This document shows positions 38,962-48,298 of a stretch of DNA of 54,427 nt, piece by piece (within the stretch, counting starts at the first letter, position 1; each line of letters begins with the position of its first letter). The position numbers and the translations under genes were made by a program. The stretch is from Silicimonas sp. (GTDB taxonomy: Bacteria; Pseudomonadota; Alphaproteobacteria; Rhodobacterales; Rhodobacteraceae). Location: NCBI GenBank assembly GCA_022824525.1, contig JAJDZT010000072.1, positions 1-54,427 on the forward strand, read 5' to 3'. The notes under the pieces were generated by a model, which saw only the letters and a program-made list of their open reading frames with translations, made no database searches and was not told where the DNA came from.

Positions 38962-39190
38962 GTCAATCTATCAAATCAATTGTGCCAGTAATGCCGCCGG
39001 TGCTCTAGCTGCGTGTTAACGGCAAAGTTGGGCGGAAGCATGACCTGTCTGCAAGATCAATTGTGTCAGACGCCTTTGGAAAGGGGGCCGGTCGGTCTGC
39101 GCCTCGAACAAATCCCGTACCGAATGGTTGTTCGCCACTTGGCCGTCGGAGTAATAAGATCAAGCGTCATGGCGGTCAAAAGGTGGGCGT

Positions 39191-39733
39191 GTGGAACGGT
39201 TTCGGTGGATTGGTGTGCTTCTGGCGGTGATCTGGGCGGTTGCGGTGATCAACCTGATCACCGGTTACGCGTTGAACGGCTGGTTCGGATTGCGTCCGCG
39301 CGCGGTCGGTGGGTTGGACGGCATCGTTCTGATGCCGTTCCTGCATGGTTCACTGACGCACGCAGCGGCGAACACGGTGCCGATTGTCGTTCTCGGCGGC
39401 GTCCTGGCCGCAACGGCTGGCACCGTGGCTTTGACGGCGACAGCGTTGATCGTGCTGCTGGGGGGCGCCGCCGTCTGGCTGTTCGGAGGGGCGGCGGTGC
39501 ATGTCGGCGCGTCGGGTCTGATCTTCGGCTGGTTCGGGTTTCTGGTGGCGCGAGGCGCGGTGGAAAAGCGTTTTGTGCCGGTGATCGTCTCCGCGGCAGT
39601 GGCGGTCTTCTACGGAACGATGATCTGGGGTGTTTTGCCGGGGCAGCCCGGCGTCAGCTGGGAAAGCCATCTGTTTGGCGCGTTGGCCGGTGTCGTGACT
39701 GCCTTCGTGCTGCGTAGTGACCCGAGGACATAA
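39191..39733 (+). CDS. rhomboid-family intramembrane serine protease
   Basis: The 180-aa protein has about six hydrophobic segments with the rhomboid catalytic pair Ser108 (HVGASGLIFG) and His160 (SWESHLFGALAG), and the HxxxN motif HAAAN at 57-61. It would cleave membrane-anchored substrates. It starts with GTG in the absence of an ATG in frame and without an obvious ribosome-binding site, so the start is uncertain. It is followed by guaB after about 105 bases. Confidence 0.85.
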   Translation: MERFRWIGVLLAVIWAVAVINLITGYALNGWFGLRPRAVGGLDGIVLMPFLHGSLTHAAANTVPIVVLGGVLAATAGTVALTATALIVLLGGAAVWLFGGAAVHVGASGLIFGWFGFLVARGAVEKRFVPVIVSAAVAVFYGTMIWGVLPGQPGVSWESHLFGALAGVVTAFVLRSDPRT

Positions 39734-39802
39734 GGCTTTCCACCCGCGAGATCACATTTTCCGCCAGACAGGGGTTTCCGTCCGGATAAACCCGTGCAAT
39801 AG

Positions 39803-41290
<1,488 letters not shown>

Positions 41291-41309
41291 TACGCACGGG
41301 CGCGACGTT

Positions 41310-41340
41310 GCCTCCGGCTGGGAGGCGTTAAATTGTTTTG
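41310..41340 (+). terminator. candidate Rho-independent terminator after guaB
   Basis: GCCTCC pairs with GGAGGC over six bases with a five-base loop, followed by GTTAAATTGTTTT. The stem is short and the T tract impure, so termination may be partial. Confidence 0.5.
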
Positions 41341-41362
41341 GCGATGATGCTTGGAGGGGGCC

Positions 41363-43072
41363 GTGGCGGATCGCGCAGGTGGCGAGGGTGACCCGGGCGT
41401 GCCGAAAGAGGTTTTCGAACTCGACAAGGACGAGCGCTGGCAGGCGCGCCTTGAGGAGGCGCGTGCCCGGCGCGAAGTTGCGTTGCGCGAAAAGGCCGCC
41501 GGAAAGCCGCAGAAGCCCAGACCAAAACCTTGGGAAGTCGACGGCTCCGATATGGAGCAGCCGCCGGAAATCAATCCGATCATTCAGGATCGTGGAGACG
41601 ACAAGTTCGACTTCGCCGATCGGCTGGAAACCATTCGCGGTACTCAGACCGAAACGCCGGCTCCACCTCCGCCAGAACCAGCAAAGCCGCCCGTAACCCG
41701 ACCAAGAGCGACGCCCGATTTCAATCCGGCGCCGCGACAGAAAGTGCCTGCCGCGCAAGGTTCTGGTCTGGAACCACGCGCGCGACCGCAACCTTCGTTG
41801 ATATTGCCCGGTGCACCGGACGTGGCCGAACTCGCGGAACGCTATGCCGCCACGCTTGAGGTTGTCGAAGACGACCCCGTCATCGCGCCCGAGCTGGATG
41901 AGCAGGAAGAAGAACAGGGCGCAACACTCGTTCCTTTGACAAAAGCCGCCCCCGAAGCGGAACCTGTCGTTGCCGATCAGAAGCCATTGACGCGTGCAGA
42001 GCGGCGGCGCGGTATTCGCCCCCTCGGCATGGCGCTTGCGCTGACAGGTTTGGCCGTCTTGCCGTTCGCCACGGAGGCACCACCGCTCGAAACCGGGCCG
42101 GAGATGCCCTTGGTCACCGGCTTCAGGTTCCAGCCCGCACTTGGTGTGACCTGGTCGCTCAACAACCGCCCGCGAGAAACGCAGTCGGGTGAGTGGCGTC
42201 CGGCAACTTCGCCCGCAGCTCTTGCCACTGTACCTTTCAGTCGGTCCGCAGCGGTAACGGACGCGGTAACCACACCGACGCCACCCGCCGGGCCTGCCGC
42301 AGGTTCCGTCGAATGGAGTGGTCTTGAACCGGTTCCCTCCGCCGAGCCGGGGTCCATTTTCAGACCAAACACTGTTTCGGGGGCGCTTCCGCAGGTATCC
42401 GCGGCACCTCAACCGGTTGCACCGTCGGTGGACAGCACTGCACCACCACTCCCGCGCGCTGTCGCCACGGAGTCAGAAAAAGACCCGACACCGATTGCAC
42501 CGATTGACGAGGGTGTCACGGATATCCCGGCAAACTCCGCACCGGTCTCTGCACCACCACGCCCCGACACGCTGCTGCAGGAAGAGGCGGTGACGCCACC
42601 GACCCCTCCGGTACCGCCGCAAAGGCCGCAAACTGTCGTCGAGGTGGAATCCGACCCCTTGCGTGTGACCATCCTTGCGCCGCCCCGTACGGATCGGAAA
42701 ATTGCCGACGATCTTGCGCAAAACGTGACACGCGACGGTCATGAGCTTGTGCGTGTCCGAGACGTGGATTTCAACATCAACGAACGGAATGTGCGGTATT
42801 TCCATGACGAGGATCGTGCATCCGCTGCCCGGATGGCTGAACGTTACGACGCGGAACTCCGCGACTTCACATGGTTCCGTCCGAAACCTGTTGAAGGCAC
42901 CGCGGAGCTCTGGTTGTCGGGCCGCGCAACGGATGACAGCCCGGACTCCGCTGCGCCTCAAGTCCAGGCGAATCCAGCGGATCCTGCCAGCTTCCTTGGC
43001 CGTGTCTTCAATCGCCTTGGTCTCAGCGCCGAGCTTCCAGAGAGCCTGCCTGGCACCGAAGGCGGCAACTGA
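41363..43072 (+). CDS. proline-rich single-pass envelope protein, function unknown
   Basis: The 569-aa protein has a charged N-terminal region (about 1-220), one hydrophobic segment (GMALALTGLAVLPFATEA, about 225-242), a long Pro/Ala/Glu-rich linker and a folded C-terminal domain (LRVTILAPPR to ELWLSGRATD) that faintly resembles LytR_C-like domains. The layout suggests an N-in protein spanning the inner membrane and reaching the periplasm. GGAGGGGGCC precedes the GTG at 41363. It lies between guaB and rsmB; I do not know a named family. Confidence 0.62.
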   Translation: MADRAGGEGDPGVPKEVFELDKDERWQARLEEARARREVALREKAAGKPQKPRPKPWEVDGSDMEQPPEINPIIQDRGDDKFDFADRLETIRGTQTETPAPPPPEPAKPPVTRPRATPDFNPAPRQKVPAAQGSGLEPRARPQPSLILPGAPDVAELAERYAATLEVVEDDPVIAPELDEQEEEQGATLVPLTKAAPEAEPVVADQKPLTRAERRRGIRPLGMALALTGLAVLPFATEAPPLETGPEMPLVTGFRFQPALGVTWSLNNRPRETQSGEWRPATSPAALATVPFSRSAAVTDAVTTPTPPAGPAAGSVEWSGLEPVPSAEPGSIFRPNTVSGALPQVSAAPQPVAPSVDSTAPPLPRAVATESEKDPTPIAPIDEGVTDIPANSAPVSAPPRPDTLLQEEAVTPPTPPVPPQRPQTVVEVESDPLRVTILAPPRTDRKIADDLAQNVTRDGHELVRVRDVDFNINERNVRYFHDEDRASAARMAERYDAELRDFTWFRPKPVEGTAELWLSGRATDDSPDSAAPQVQANPADPASFLGRVFNRLGLSAELPESLPGTEGGN

Positions 43073-43093
43073 TCATTCCGAAGCGAGTTCCAG

Positions 43094-44257
43094 ATGCAGC
43101 CTGATGCCCGGATCGCGGCTGCGATAGATATTCTCGAACAGATCAACACAGGCGCCGCGGCAGAGAAGTGCCTGACGAACTGGGCGCGGTCGCATCGCTT
43201 CGCGGGGTCGGGTGACAGGGCGGCCATTCGCGATCTGGTGTTCGATGCGCTCCGGTGCCGGCGGTCTTTCGGCTGGGCAGGCGGTGGCGAAACAGGGCGG
43301 GCCCTGATGGTCGGTCGGCTGATGCTTGAGGGTGTGCCGCCCGAGCAAGTCTTTACCGGTGAAGGGTACGCGCCCCCCGTTTTGACCGAAACGGAACTGG
43401 AATCCGTTCAAAACCTCACGGACGCCCCCGTGCCGGTCCAGCTCGATTGCCCGGATTGGCTCTGGCCAACCATGCAAACTGACTTGGGAAATGAAGCCGT
43501 CCCGGTGCTGTCCGCCCTGCGTCAGCGAGCACCGGTGTTTTTGCGGGTGAACCTGGCCAAGGCCGACCTCAAGAGCGCACAGGCAGCCTTGGAAGAGGAT
43601 GAGATCCTGACCGAGCCACACGAACTGGCCACCACGGCTTTGCAGGTCACGCGGAACGAAAGGCGCATAAAGGGGTCACGCGCATTTCGCGATGGGCTTG
43701 TCGAACTTCAGGATGCGGCTTCTCAAGCGGTTGTTGCCGCATGTCTGGAGAATTTCACGACCGGCCGTGTGCTCGATTATTGCGCGGGCGGCGGCGGCAA
43801 GGCGCTCGCTCTCGCGGATACTCTCAACGCACCTGTCAGCGCGCATGATGCGGACCCTGCACGAATGCGCGACATCCCGGAACGGGCGCGTCGCGCTGGT
43901 GCAACCATCGAGATTACGACCAGCGTTTCGGATCAATACGACCTCGTGCTTTGTGATGCGCCCTGTTCGGGAAGCGGTGCGTGGCGACGCCAGCCGGAAG
44001 CAAAATGGAACTTGAGCGAAGACCGCCTGACGAAACTCAACACCGTTCAGGATGCGATCCTCGCGGAGGCATCCGGGCTGGTTTCCGATAACGGCCTTCT
44101 TGCCTACGCCACATGTTCGCTCCTTTCGGCAGAAAACGATGCGCGCGCCGATGCATTCCTCGAAAGCCATCCGGACTGGAGCGAAGTGACGCGCCAAAAC
44201 TGGACCCCACTTGACGGTGCCGACGGCTTTTTCCTCGTAGTTTTCAGAAAACGTTAA
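43094..44257 (+). CDS. RsmB/NOP-family rRNA (cytosine-5) methyltransferase
   Basis: The 387-aa protein has the SAM-binding DYCAGGGGKALALA (228-241), the motif IV cysteine Cys291 (DAPCSGSGAW) and the catalytic motif VI Cys341 (YATCSLLSAEN). It methylates cytosine in RNA, most likely 16S rRNA C967 if orthologous to RsmB. It is shorter than E. coli RsmB (429 aa) and a full NusB-like N-terminal domain is not obvious, as in many alphaproteobacterial members. It follows the proline-rich protein gene by about 20 bases. Confidence 0.88.
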   Translation: MQPDARIAAAIDILEQINTGAAAEKCLTNWARSHRFAGSGDRAAIRDLVFDALRCRRSFGWAGGGETGRALMVGRLMLEGVPPEQVFTGEGYAPPVLTETELESVQNLTDAPVPVQLDCPDWLWPTMQTDLGNEAVPVLSALRQRAPVFLRVNLAKADLKSAQAALEEDEILTEPHELATTALQVTRNERRIKGSRAFRDGLVELQDAASQAVVAACLENFTTGRVLDYCAGGGGKALALADTLNAPVSAHDADPARMRDIPERARRAGATIEITTSVSDQYDLVLCDAPCSGSGAWRRQPEAKWNLSEDRLTKLNTVQDAILAEASGLVSDNGLLAYATCSLLSAENDARADAFLESHPDWSEVTRQNWTPLDGADGFFLVVFRKR

Positions 44258-44262
44258 CGTTT
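44249..44262. promoter_or_regulatory. AAACGTTAACGTTT palindrome upstream of cckA
   Basis: A perfect 14-base palindrome containing GTTAAC overlaps the end of the rsmB gene, about 70 bases before cckA, and a second TTAACC occurs at about 44284. TTAAC is the core of CtrA half-sites, so CtrA-type regulation of cckA is possible, but the spacing is not the canonical TTAA-N7-TTAA. Confidence 0.35.
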
Positions 44263-44331
44263 CTTACCTGAATTAGCACTTCATTAACCTTTTGGGCGTC
44301 AAACGTTCTCAGAAGTCGATGAGGAGAGCGC

Positions 44332-46119
44332 ATGGCGTCTCGGCGGCTGGTTTTCGGAGAAGGCGTACTCGGTCAGCTTACGGTCGAGCGCCACTTGGTG
44401 TTTCTGCTGCTCGCCGCTGCCTTCGCAATCATGGCGATCTTCACGCCTGTCCAGGCCGCGTCCCCGGTGTTTATCGGAACGTCTGCCGGATTGCTGTCCA
44501 TTCCCGTTCTGACTCTCTCGAAAGACGCCTTGCTGAAATTGCGGGGATTGTACGTGCCCCCCGTCCTGCGGGCCCGAATGGAAGCGAGCCCGGACATAGT
44601 CTTTTTGACGGACGGGCACGGAAACGCGCTCTCTGCAAACACGCGGGGATTCCGCGTCGCGGGGGCCGGTCTCCGCGGTGCGCTTGAAACCGTTCTTCAG
44701 GGTGTCACCGTCGATCCGCCCGGGTTCGTCAAACGACAATTGGAATATGCCGGCAAGGTGGGCTCTGCCGAGGAAACTCTGGGTATTGCTAGCAAATCCG
44801 CACGTATCAAGGTGAGCCGGATTGCCCGGTCGCGCTTTCTCTGGAGTGTTTCAACCAGAACGATCGATCCGGATCTTGCCCTGATTTCGATAAAAGATGG
44901 CGTGGCCGTGCCGAATGAATGCGCTGAGAAAATTGTGGGGCATGGCGCGCGGCAGCTTGACGATCTCATTCTGGATCCGCCGCTTCGGCAGGGGGGAATA
45001 CACCGCCTGAAATCCGGCAGTGGCTCCGAACTTCAGGCGCGCGTCATCGAAGTCCACGCGGCTGGTACAAATTCCGAAATCGCGGTGTTGCCACTGGACG
45101 CAGGCATGCATGGCGCCGCGAAAGAGGCAATCACGCTCCCCGTGCCCGATCTTCTGTCGGTTCTCCCGGTGCCAATGCTCAAGGTCGACGCGGAAGGAAT
45201 GCTCCTCGAAGTGAACGCGGAGGCGCGGTCGGTGCTCGCGCTTGGTGACGCCACGCTTCCACCTCTGTTCGAACTGGTGGAAGGGATGGGGCGCCCGATC
45301 TCGGACTGGCTCGCCGATGCCGCAGACGGGCGGGGTCTCCTGAAGCCGGAGATCGTTCGGGCGATCGTGCCGGGCCAGGAGCTCTATCTTCAGATCACCC
45401 TTGGCCGCATGGTGGAACAAGGACAAACGGTTCTTGTGGGCATTCTGAACGACGCGACCGAGCTCAAAACACTCGAGGCGCAATTCGTCCAAAGCCAGAA
45501 AATGCAGGCGATCGGGCAACTTGCGGGCGGCGTCGCGCACGACTTCAACAACCTTCTGACGGCAATCAGCGGGCATTGCGATCTCCTGCTCCTCCGTCAT
45601 GAAGCCAGCGATCCCGATTACGCCGACCTGATCCAAATCAGCCAGAACGCCAATCGAGCGGCCAGTCTTGTCGGGCAACTGCTTGCCTTCTCCCGCAAAC
45701 AGAACCTGAAACCGCAAGCGCTGGATTTGCGCGACACCATGGCCGATCTCGCCCATCTTCTGAACCGTCTGATCGGGGAGCGCGTCAAGCTCGAAGTCAC
45801 GCATGCACCGGGGCCGCAACTGATACGGGCCGACCGGCGGCAACTCGAACAGGTGATCGTCAATCTCGTCGTCAACGCTCGGGACGCCATGCCTGAAGGC
45901 GGACGCATCGAAGTCGTAACCCGCACCGAGTTCCTTGCAGAGGAAGCCGTTCGGGATCAGGCGCGCTTGATGCCCGGCGAATACGTGGTGATCGAGGTGC
46001 GCGACACCGGCAACGGCATTGCGCCCGACGCTCTGCCCAAGATCTTCGAACCGTTCTTCACGACCAAGAAGACAGGGGAGGGCACCGGTCTCGGGCTTTC
46101 GACGGCCTACGGCTCGTGA
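44332..46119 (+). CDS. CckA N-terminal fragment: sensor and truncated kinase
   Basis: The 595-aa fragment has two N-terminal transmembrane segments (about 22-40 and 44-60), PAS-like sensor regions to about 375, the HisKA domain with His403 (GGVAHDFNNLL) and HATPase boxes N, G1 and F up to GLGLSTAYG. It lacks the last strands of the ATPase domain and the receiver. The start has AGGAGAG seven bases upstream. Confidence 0.75.
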   Translation: MASRRLVFGEGVLGQLTVERHLVFLLLAAAFAIMAIFTPVQAASPVFIGTSAGLLSIPVLTLSKDALLKLRGLYVPPVLRARMEASPDIVFLTDGHGNALSANTRGFRVAGAGLRGALETVLQGVTVDPPGFVKRQLEYAGKVGSAEETLGIASKSARIKVSRIARSRFLWSVSTRTIDPDLALISIKDGVAVPNECAEKIVGHGARQLDDLILDPPLRQGGIHRLKSGSGSELQARVIEVHAAGTNSEIAVLPLDAGMHGAAKEAITLPVPDLLSVLPVPMLKVDAEGMLLEVNAEARSVLALGDATLPPLFELVEGMGRPISDWLADAADGRGLLKPEIVRAIVPGQELYLQITLGRMVEQGQTVLVGILNDATELKTLEAQFVQSQKMQAIGQLAGGVAHDFNNLLTAISGHCDLLLLRHEASDPDYADLIQISQNANRAASLVGQLLAFSRKQNLKPQALDLRDTMADLAHLLNRLIGERVKLEVTHAPGPQLIRADRRQLEQVIVNLVVNARDAMPEGGRIEVVTRTEFLAEEAVRDQARLMPGEYVVIEVRDTGNGIAPDALPKIFEPFFTTKKTGEGTGLGLSTAYGS

Positions 46120-46625
46120 AACAGACCGGCGGCTTCATCTTCGTGGATAGCGTTCTGTCGTCCGGCACGGTATTTACGCTCTACTTCCCGGCCACCGACA
46201 GTACGGAACCCAGGAAACAGCAAAAATCAACCGTGGATCAATCGACTTCTCTCCAACGCGCAGATGCCGCCATTCTGCTGGTCGAGGATGAAGCGCCCGT
46301 GCGTGCCTTTGCCTGTCGGGCTTTGCGTCTGCGGGGATACACGGTCATTGAAGCCGGTGATGCCGAGGAGGCTCTTTCGATCCTGGAAGACAAGGCGCTC
46401 AACATCGATCTGTTCGTGACCGATGTCATCATGCCGGGCATGGATGGCCCTACCTGGGTCCGGCAGGCTTTGAAGGATCGCCCCGACACTTCCACAGTTT
46501 TCATGTCGGGATATGCAGAAGAGGGTCGGACAGAAAAGCAGGCGCGCATTCCGAACTCGGTCTTCCTGCCGAAGCCGTTCTCGCTGCAACAACTGACCGA
46601 ACTGGTTCAGGAACAGCTTCAGTAG
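46116..46625 (+). CDS. CckA C-terminal fragment: end of kinase plus receiver domain
   Basis: The 169-aa frame begins with the last 27 residues of the ATPase domain and then has a complete receiver domain: LLVEDEAPVR, phosphoacceptor Asp in VTDVIMPGMDG, and Lys in FLPKPF. Its GTG overlaps the stop codon of the preceding frame (GTGA), which could allow coupled translation, but there is no ribosome-binding site designed for it. Confidence 0.7.
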   Translation: MKQTGGFIFVDSVLSSGTVFTLYFPATDSTEPRKQQKSTVDQSTSLQRADAAILLVEDEAPVRAFACRALRLRGYTVIEAGDAEEALSILEDKALNIDLFVTDVIMPGMDGPTWVRQALKDRPDTSTVFMSGYAEEGRTEKQARIPNSVFLPKPFSLQQLTELVQEQLQ

Positions 46626-46794
46626 ACAGACCGGACCCTAGGAAAACTACCGACCCCAATCTGATCGCTAAGTTGTGGCGCAGGGCGCATTTTTCCCTGG
46701 ATCTGCGAAAGTTCGCACTTCGGCATGAGTGGAGAAACGGCCACAAGTAACCGTCTGTTAAGCCCTCTGCCCGATAGAATTCGAAACAAATGCG

Positions 46795-46823
46795 TTGCAA
46801 TGTTCTCATTTTGGTCCCATACA
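46795..46823 (+). promoter_or_regulatory. recA promoter
   Basis: TTGCAA (46795-46800) and CATACA (46818-46823) are 17 bases apart, a near-consensus sigma-70 pair about 75 bases before the recA start. The imperfect SOS box GTTC-N7-GGTC lies exactly between the two hexamers. Confidence 0.7.
46802..46816. promoter_or_regulatory. SOS (LexA) box, imperfect
   Basis: GTTCTCATTTTGGTC has one mismatch to the alphaproteobacterial LexA consensus GTTC-N7-GTTC. Placed between the -35 and -10 elements, LexA there would block RNA polymerase. Confidence 0.6.
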
Positions 46824-46832
46824 CGGCGATAA

Positions 46833-46847
46833 GAACAAGAGGCGAAC
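46833..46847. promoter_or_regulatory. SOS (LexA) box, perfect match
   Basis: GAACAAGAGGCGAAC is the exact reverse complement form of the consensus GTTC-N7-GTTC. It lies just downstream of the -10 element, over the likely start of transcription, so it should give tight SOS control of recA. Confidence 0.82.
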
Positions 46848-46897
46848 ATGGGCAACATTGCCGTGACACTGCGGCTGTGGAATAAGGAACAGGACAA

Positions 46898-47977
46898 ATG
46901 GGTGCAGCAGAACTTCTGGACATGACTTCGAAGGCAGGAAGCGAAAAGCAAAAAGCGCTGGATTCGGCTCTGGCGCAGATCGAACGCCAGTTCGGTAAAG
47001 GGTCGATTATGAAACTCGGCGGCGAAAACGCCATGCCGGAGATCGAGGCGACATCGACCGGCTCGCTCGGCTTGGATATCGCGCTCGGCATAGGTGGTTT
47101 GCCGAAAGGCCGGATCATCGAGATTTACGGGCCGGAATCCTCCGGTAAGACCACGCTCACGCTTCATGCTGTCGCGGAAGAGCAGAAAAAGGGCGGTGTT
47201 TGTGCCTTTGTCGATGCAGAGCACGCACTCGATCCGATGTATGCCAAGAAGCTCGGCGTGAACCTGGATGAGCTTCTGATTTCCCAACCCGATACCGGCG
47301 AACAGGCGCTGGAGATCACGGACACGCTCGTCCGTTCCGGCGCAGTGAACCTTGTTGTCGTCGACTCGGTCGCAGCGCTCACGCCAAAATCGGAACTTGA
47401 GGGCGATATGGGCGATTCGTCCGTCGGCGTGCATGCCCGCCTGATGAGCCAGGCCATGCGCAAGCTGACCGGTTCCATCGCCCGCTCGAACTGCATGGTG
47501 ATCTTCATCAACCAGATCCGAATGAAGATTGGCGTCATGTTCGGTTCGCCGGAAACCACGACGGGCGGCAACGCGCTGAAATTCTACTCGTCCGTCCGTC
47601 TCGACATTCGCCGCATCGGCGCGATCAAGGATCGTGATGAAGTGGTGGGCAACACCACGCGCGTGAAGGTTGTGAAGAACAAGGTGGCCCCACCTTTCAA
47701 ACAGGTCGAGTTCGATATCATGTATGGCGAAGGCATCTCCAAACATGGCGAGTTGATCGACATGGGCGTCAAAGCCGGCGTGGTTGAGAAATCGGGGTCA
47801 TGGTTCAGCTATGGCGACGAACGGATCGGGCAGGGGCGTGAAAACGCAAAAACCTTCCTCAAGGAAAATGCCGATATCGCGCACGAGATCGAAGACAAGA
47901 TTCGTGCGGCCCATGGCCTGGATTTCGATGGCGACGATTTCGAGGATGAAGACGACGACGATCTCGTCGAAGAGTGA
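46898..47977 (+). CDS. recA: recombinase RecA
   Basis: The 359-aa ATP-dependent strand-exchange protein and LexA co-protease. Walker A is GPESSGKTT (78-86), and the acidic C-tail [11 protein letters not shown] is typical. Sequence such as [12 protein letters not shown] and [20 protein letters not shown] is standard. The ATG at 46898 is preceded by AAGGAACAGG; an ATG 24 bases later is a weaker alternative. Two LexA boxes lie in its promoter. Confidence 0.97.
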   Translation: MGAAELLDMTSKAGSEKQKALDSALAQIERQFGKGSIMKLGGENAMPEIEATSTGSLGLDIALGIGGLPKGRIIEIYGPESSGKTTLTLHAVAEEQKKGGVCAFVDAEHALDPMYAKKLGVNLDELLISQPDTGEQALEITDTLVRSGAVNLVVVDSVAALTPKSELEGDMGDSSVGVHARLMSQAMRKLTGSIARSNCMVIFINQIRMKIGVMFGSPETTTGGNALKFYSSVRLDIRRIGAIKDRDEVVGNTTRVKVVKNKVAPPFKQVEFDIMYGEGISKHGELIDMGVKAGVVEKSGSWFSYGDERIGQGRENAKTFLKENADIAHEIEDKIRAAHGLDFDGDDFEDEDDDDLVEE

Positions 47978-48075
47978 TTGCGCCGCCATTCTGGCGTCGC
48001 GACCGGGAGGGGGGCGCTGCCTCCCTCTTGGCTTTCAGCCAATTCACCCTCCGGGATATTTCCTCCAGGAAGAAA
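47978..48075 (+). repeat. structured intergenic element, copy A (after recA)
   Basis: Right after the recA stop three hairpins follow: CGCCA-TTC-TGGCG, GGGAGG..GCCTCCC, and TTGGCT-TTC-AGCCAA (48028-48042). Then comes the conserved block TTCACCCTCCGGGATATTT and CCAGGAAGAAA. Copy B (51234-51336) has the same order with different stem sequences that still pair. Such compensatory change is a sign of selected RNA structure. It may be a terminator, an RNA stabiliser or a small RNA source. Confidence 0.7.
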
Positions 48076-48079
48076 TTGA

Positions 48080-48123
48080 GAAGGCGCTTCCTGAGAAGCG
48101 CCTTCCAGAGAAGCTTGCTTCTC
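48080..48123 (+). terminator. two adjacent hairpins after recA
   Basis: GAAGGCGCTT and AAGCGCCTTC pair perfectly over ten bases (48080-48105, six-base loop). GAGAAGC and GCTTCTC then pair at 48108-48123. There is no clean T tract, so termination strength is uncertain. The region 47978-48298 holds no gene that I can support. Confidence 0.5.
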
Positions 48124-48180
48124 CCTGGGCGGTCATCGGCGTCCCCGCCTGTACCGCTTCGACAATTTGACTAAAATTCG

Positions 48181-48229
48181 TTTCTTCCTGGTTAAAATAT
48201 CCCGGGGAGCACGAGGGGCTGGCCCCTCG
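48181..48229 (-). repeat. structured intergenic element, copy C, inverted and shortened
   Basis: Read on the minus strand this carries the hairpin CGAGGGGC-CA-GCCCCTCG followed by CTCCCCGGGATATTTT and CCAGGAAGAAA. It lacks the third hairpin of copies A and B. Copies A and C face each other across about 100 bases between recA and alaS. Confidence 0.6.
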
Positions 48230-48298
48230 TTCCCGTCTTTACCGTTCAGCGCGAACGCGGTATCTCGGCGTTTCAGTCCATGAAGAGACGTCGACGCC

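Larger units (their letters stand above)
37671..38982 (-). repeat. tandem duplication, two 645-base units
   Basis: Units 37671-38315 and 38338-38982 are direct repeats in the same orientation with a period of 667 bases and a 22-base spacer. Each starts with the shared TCCCAGAGGTCAGTCCACG and ends in ATCAATTG, and each holds one complete gene. The nucleotide copies differ most in the middle of the gene. Confidence 0.9.
44332..46625 (+). pseudogene. cckA: cckA hybrid histidine kinase split by a one-base deletion
   Basis: In alphaproteobacteria CckA feeds phosphate through ChpT to CtrA. Here translation stops in the HATPase domain right after GTGLGLSTAYG, where a normal CckA continues IVKQTGGFIFVDS. 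The bases read GGC-TC-GTG, as expected for GGC-ATC-GTG minus one A, at 46113-46116. In the shifted frame the rest of the kinase and a full receiver domain continue intact to 46625. Correcting one base yields a protein of about 764 aa, normal for CckA. A real mutation, a sequencing error, or re-initiation at the overlapping GTG (GTGA) are all possible. Confidence 0.85.

Noticed and set aside
37671..38982. CRISPR-like or transposon repeat reading of the 645-base direct repeats
   Set aside because: Each unit contains a full gene, there are only two, and no spacers or transposase occur.
39013..39717. 234-codon frame overlapping the rhomboid gene
   Set aside because: It is in another frame, rich in Gly and Arg, and the rhomboid frame has the Ser/His pair and membrane segments.
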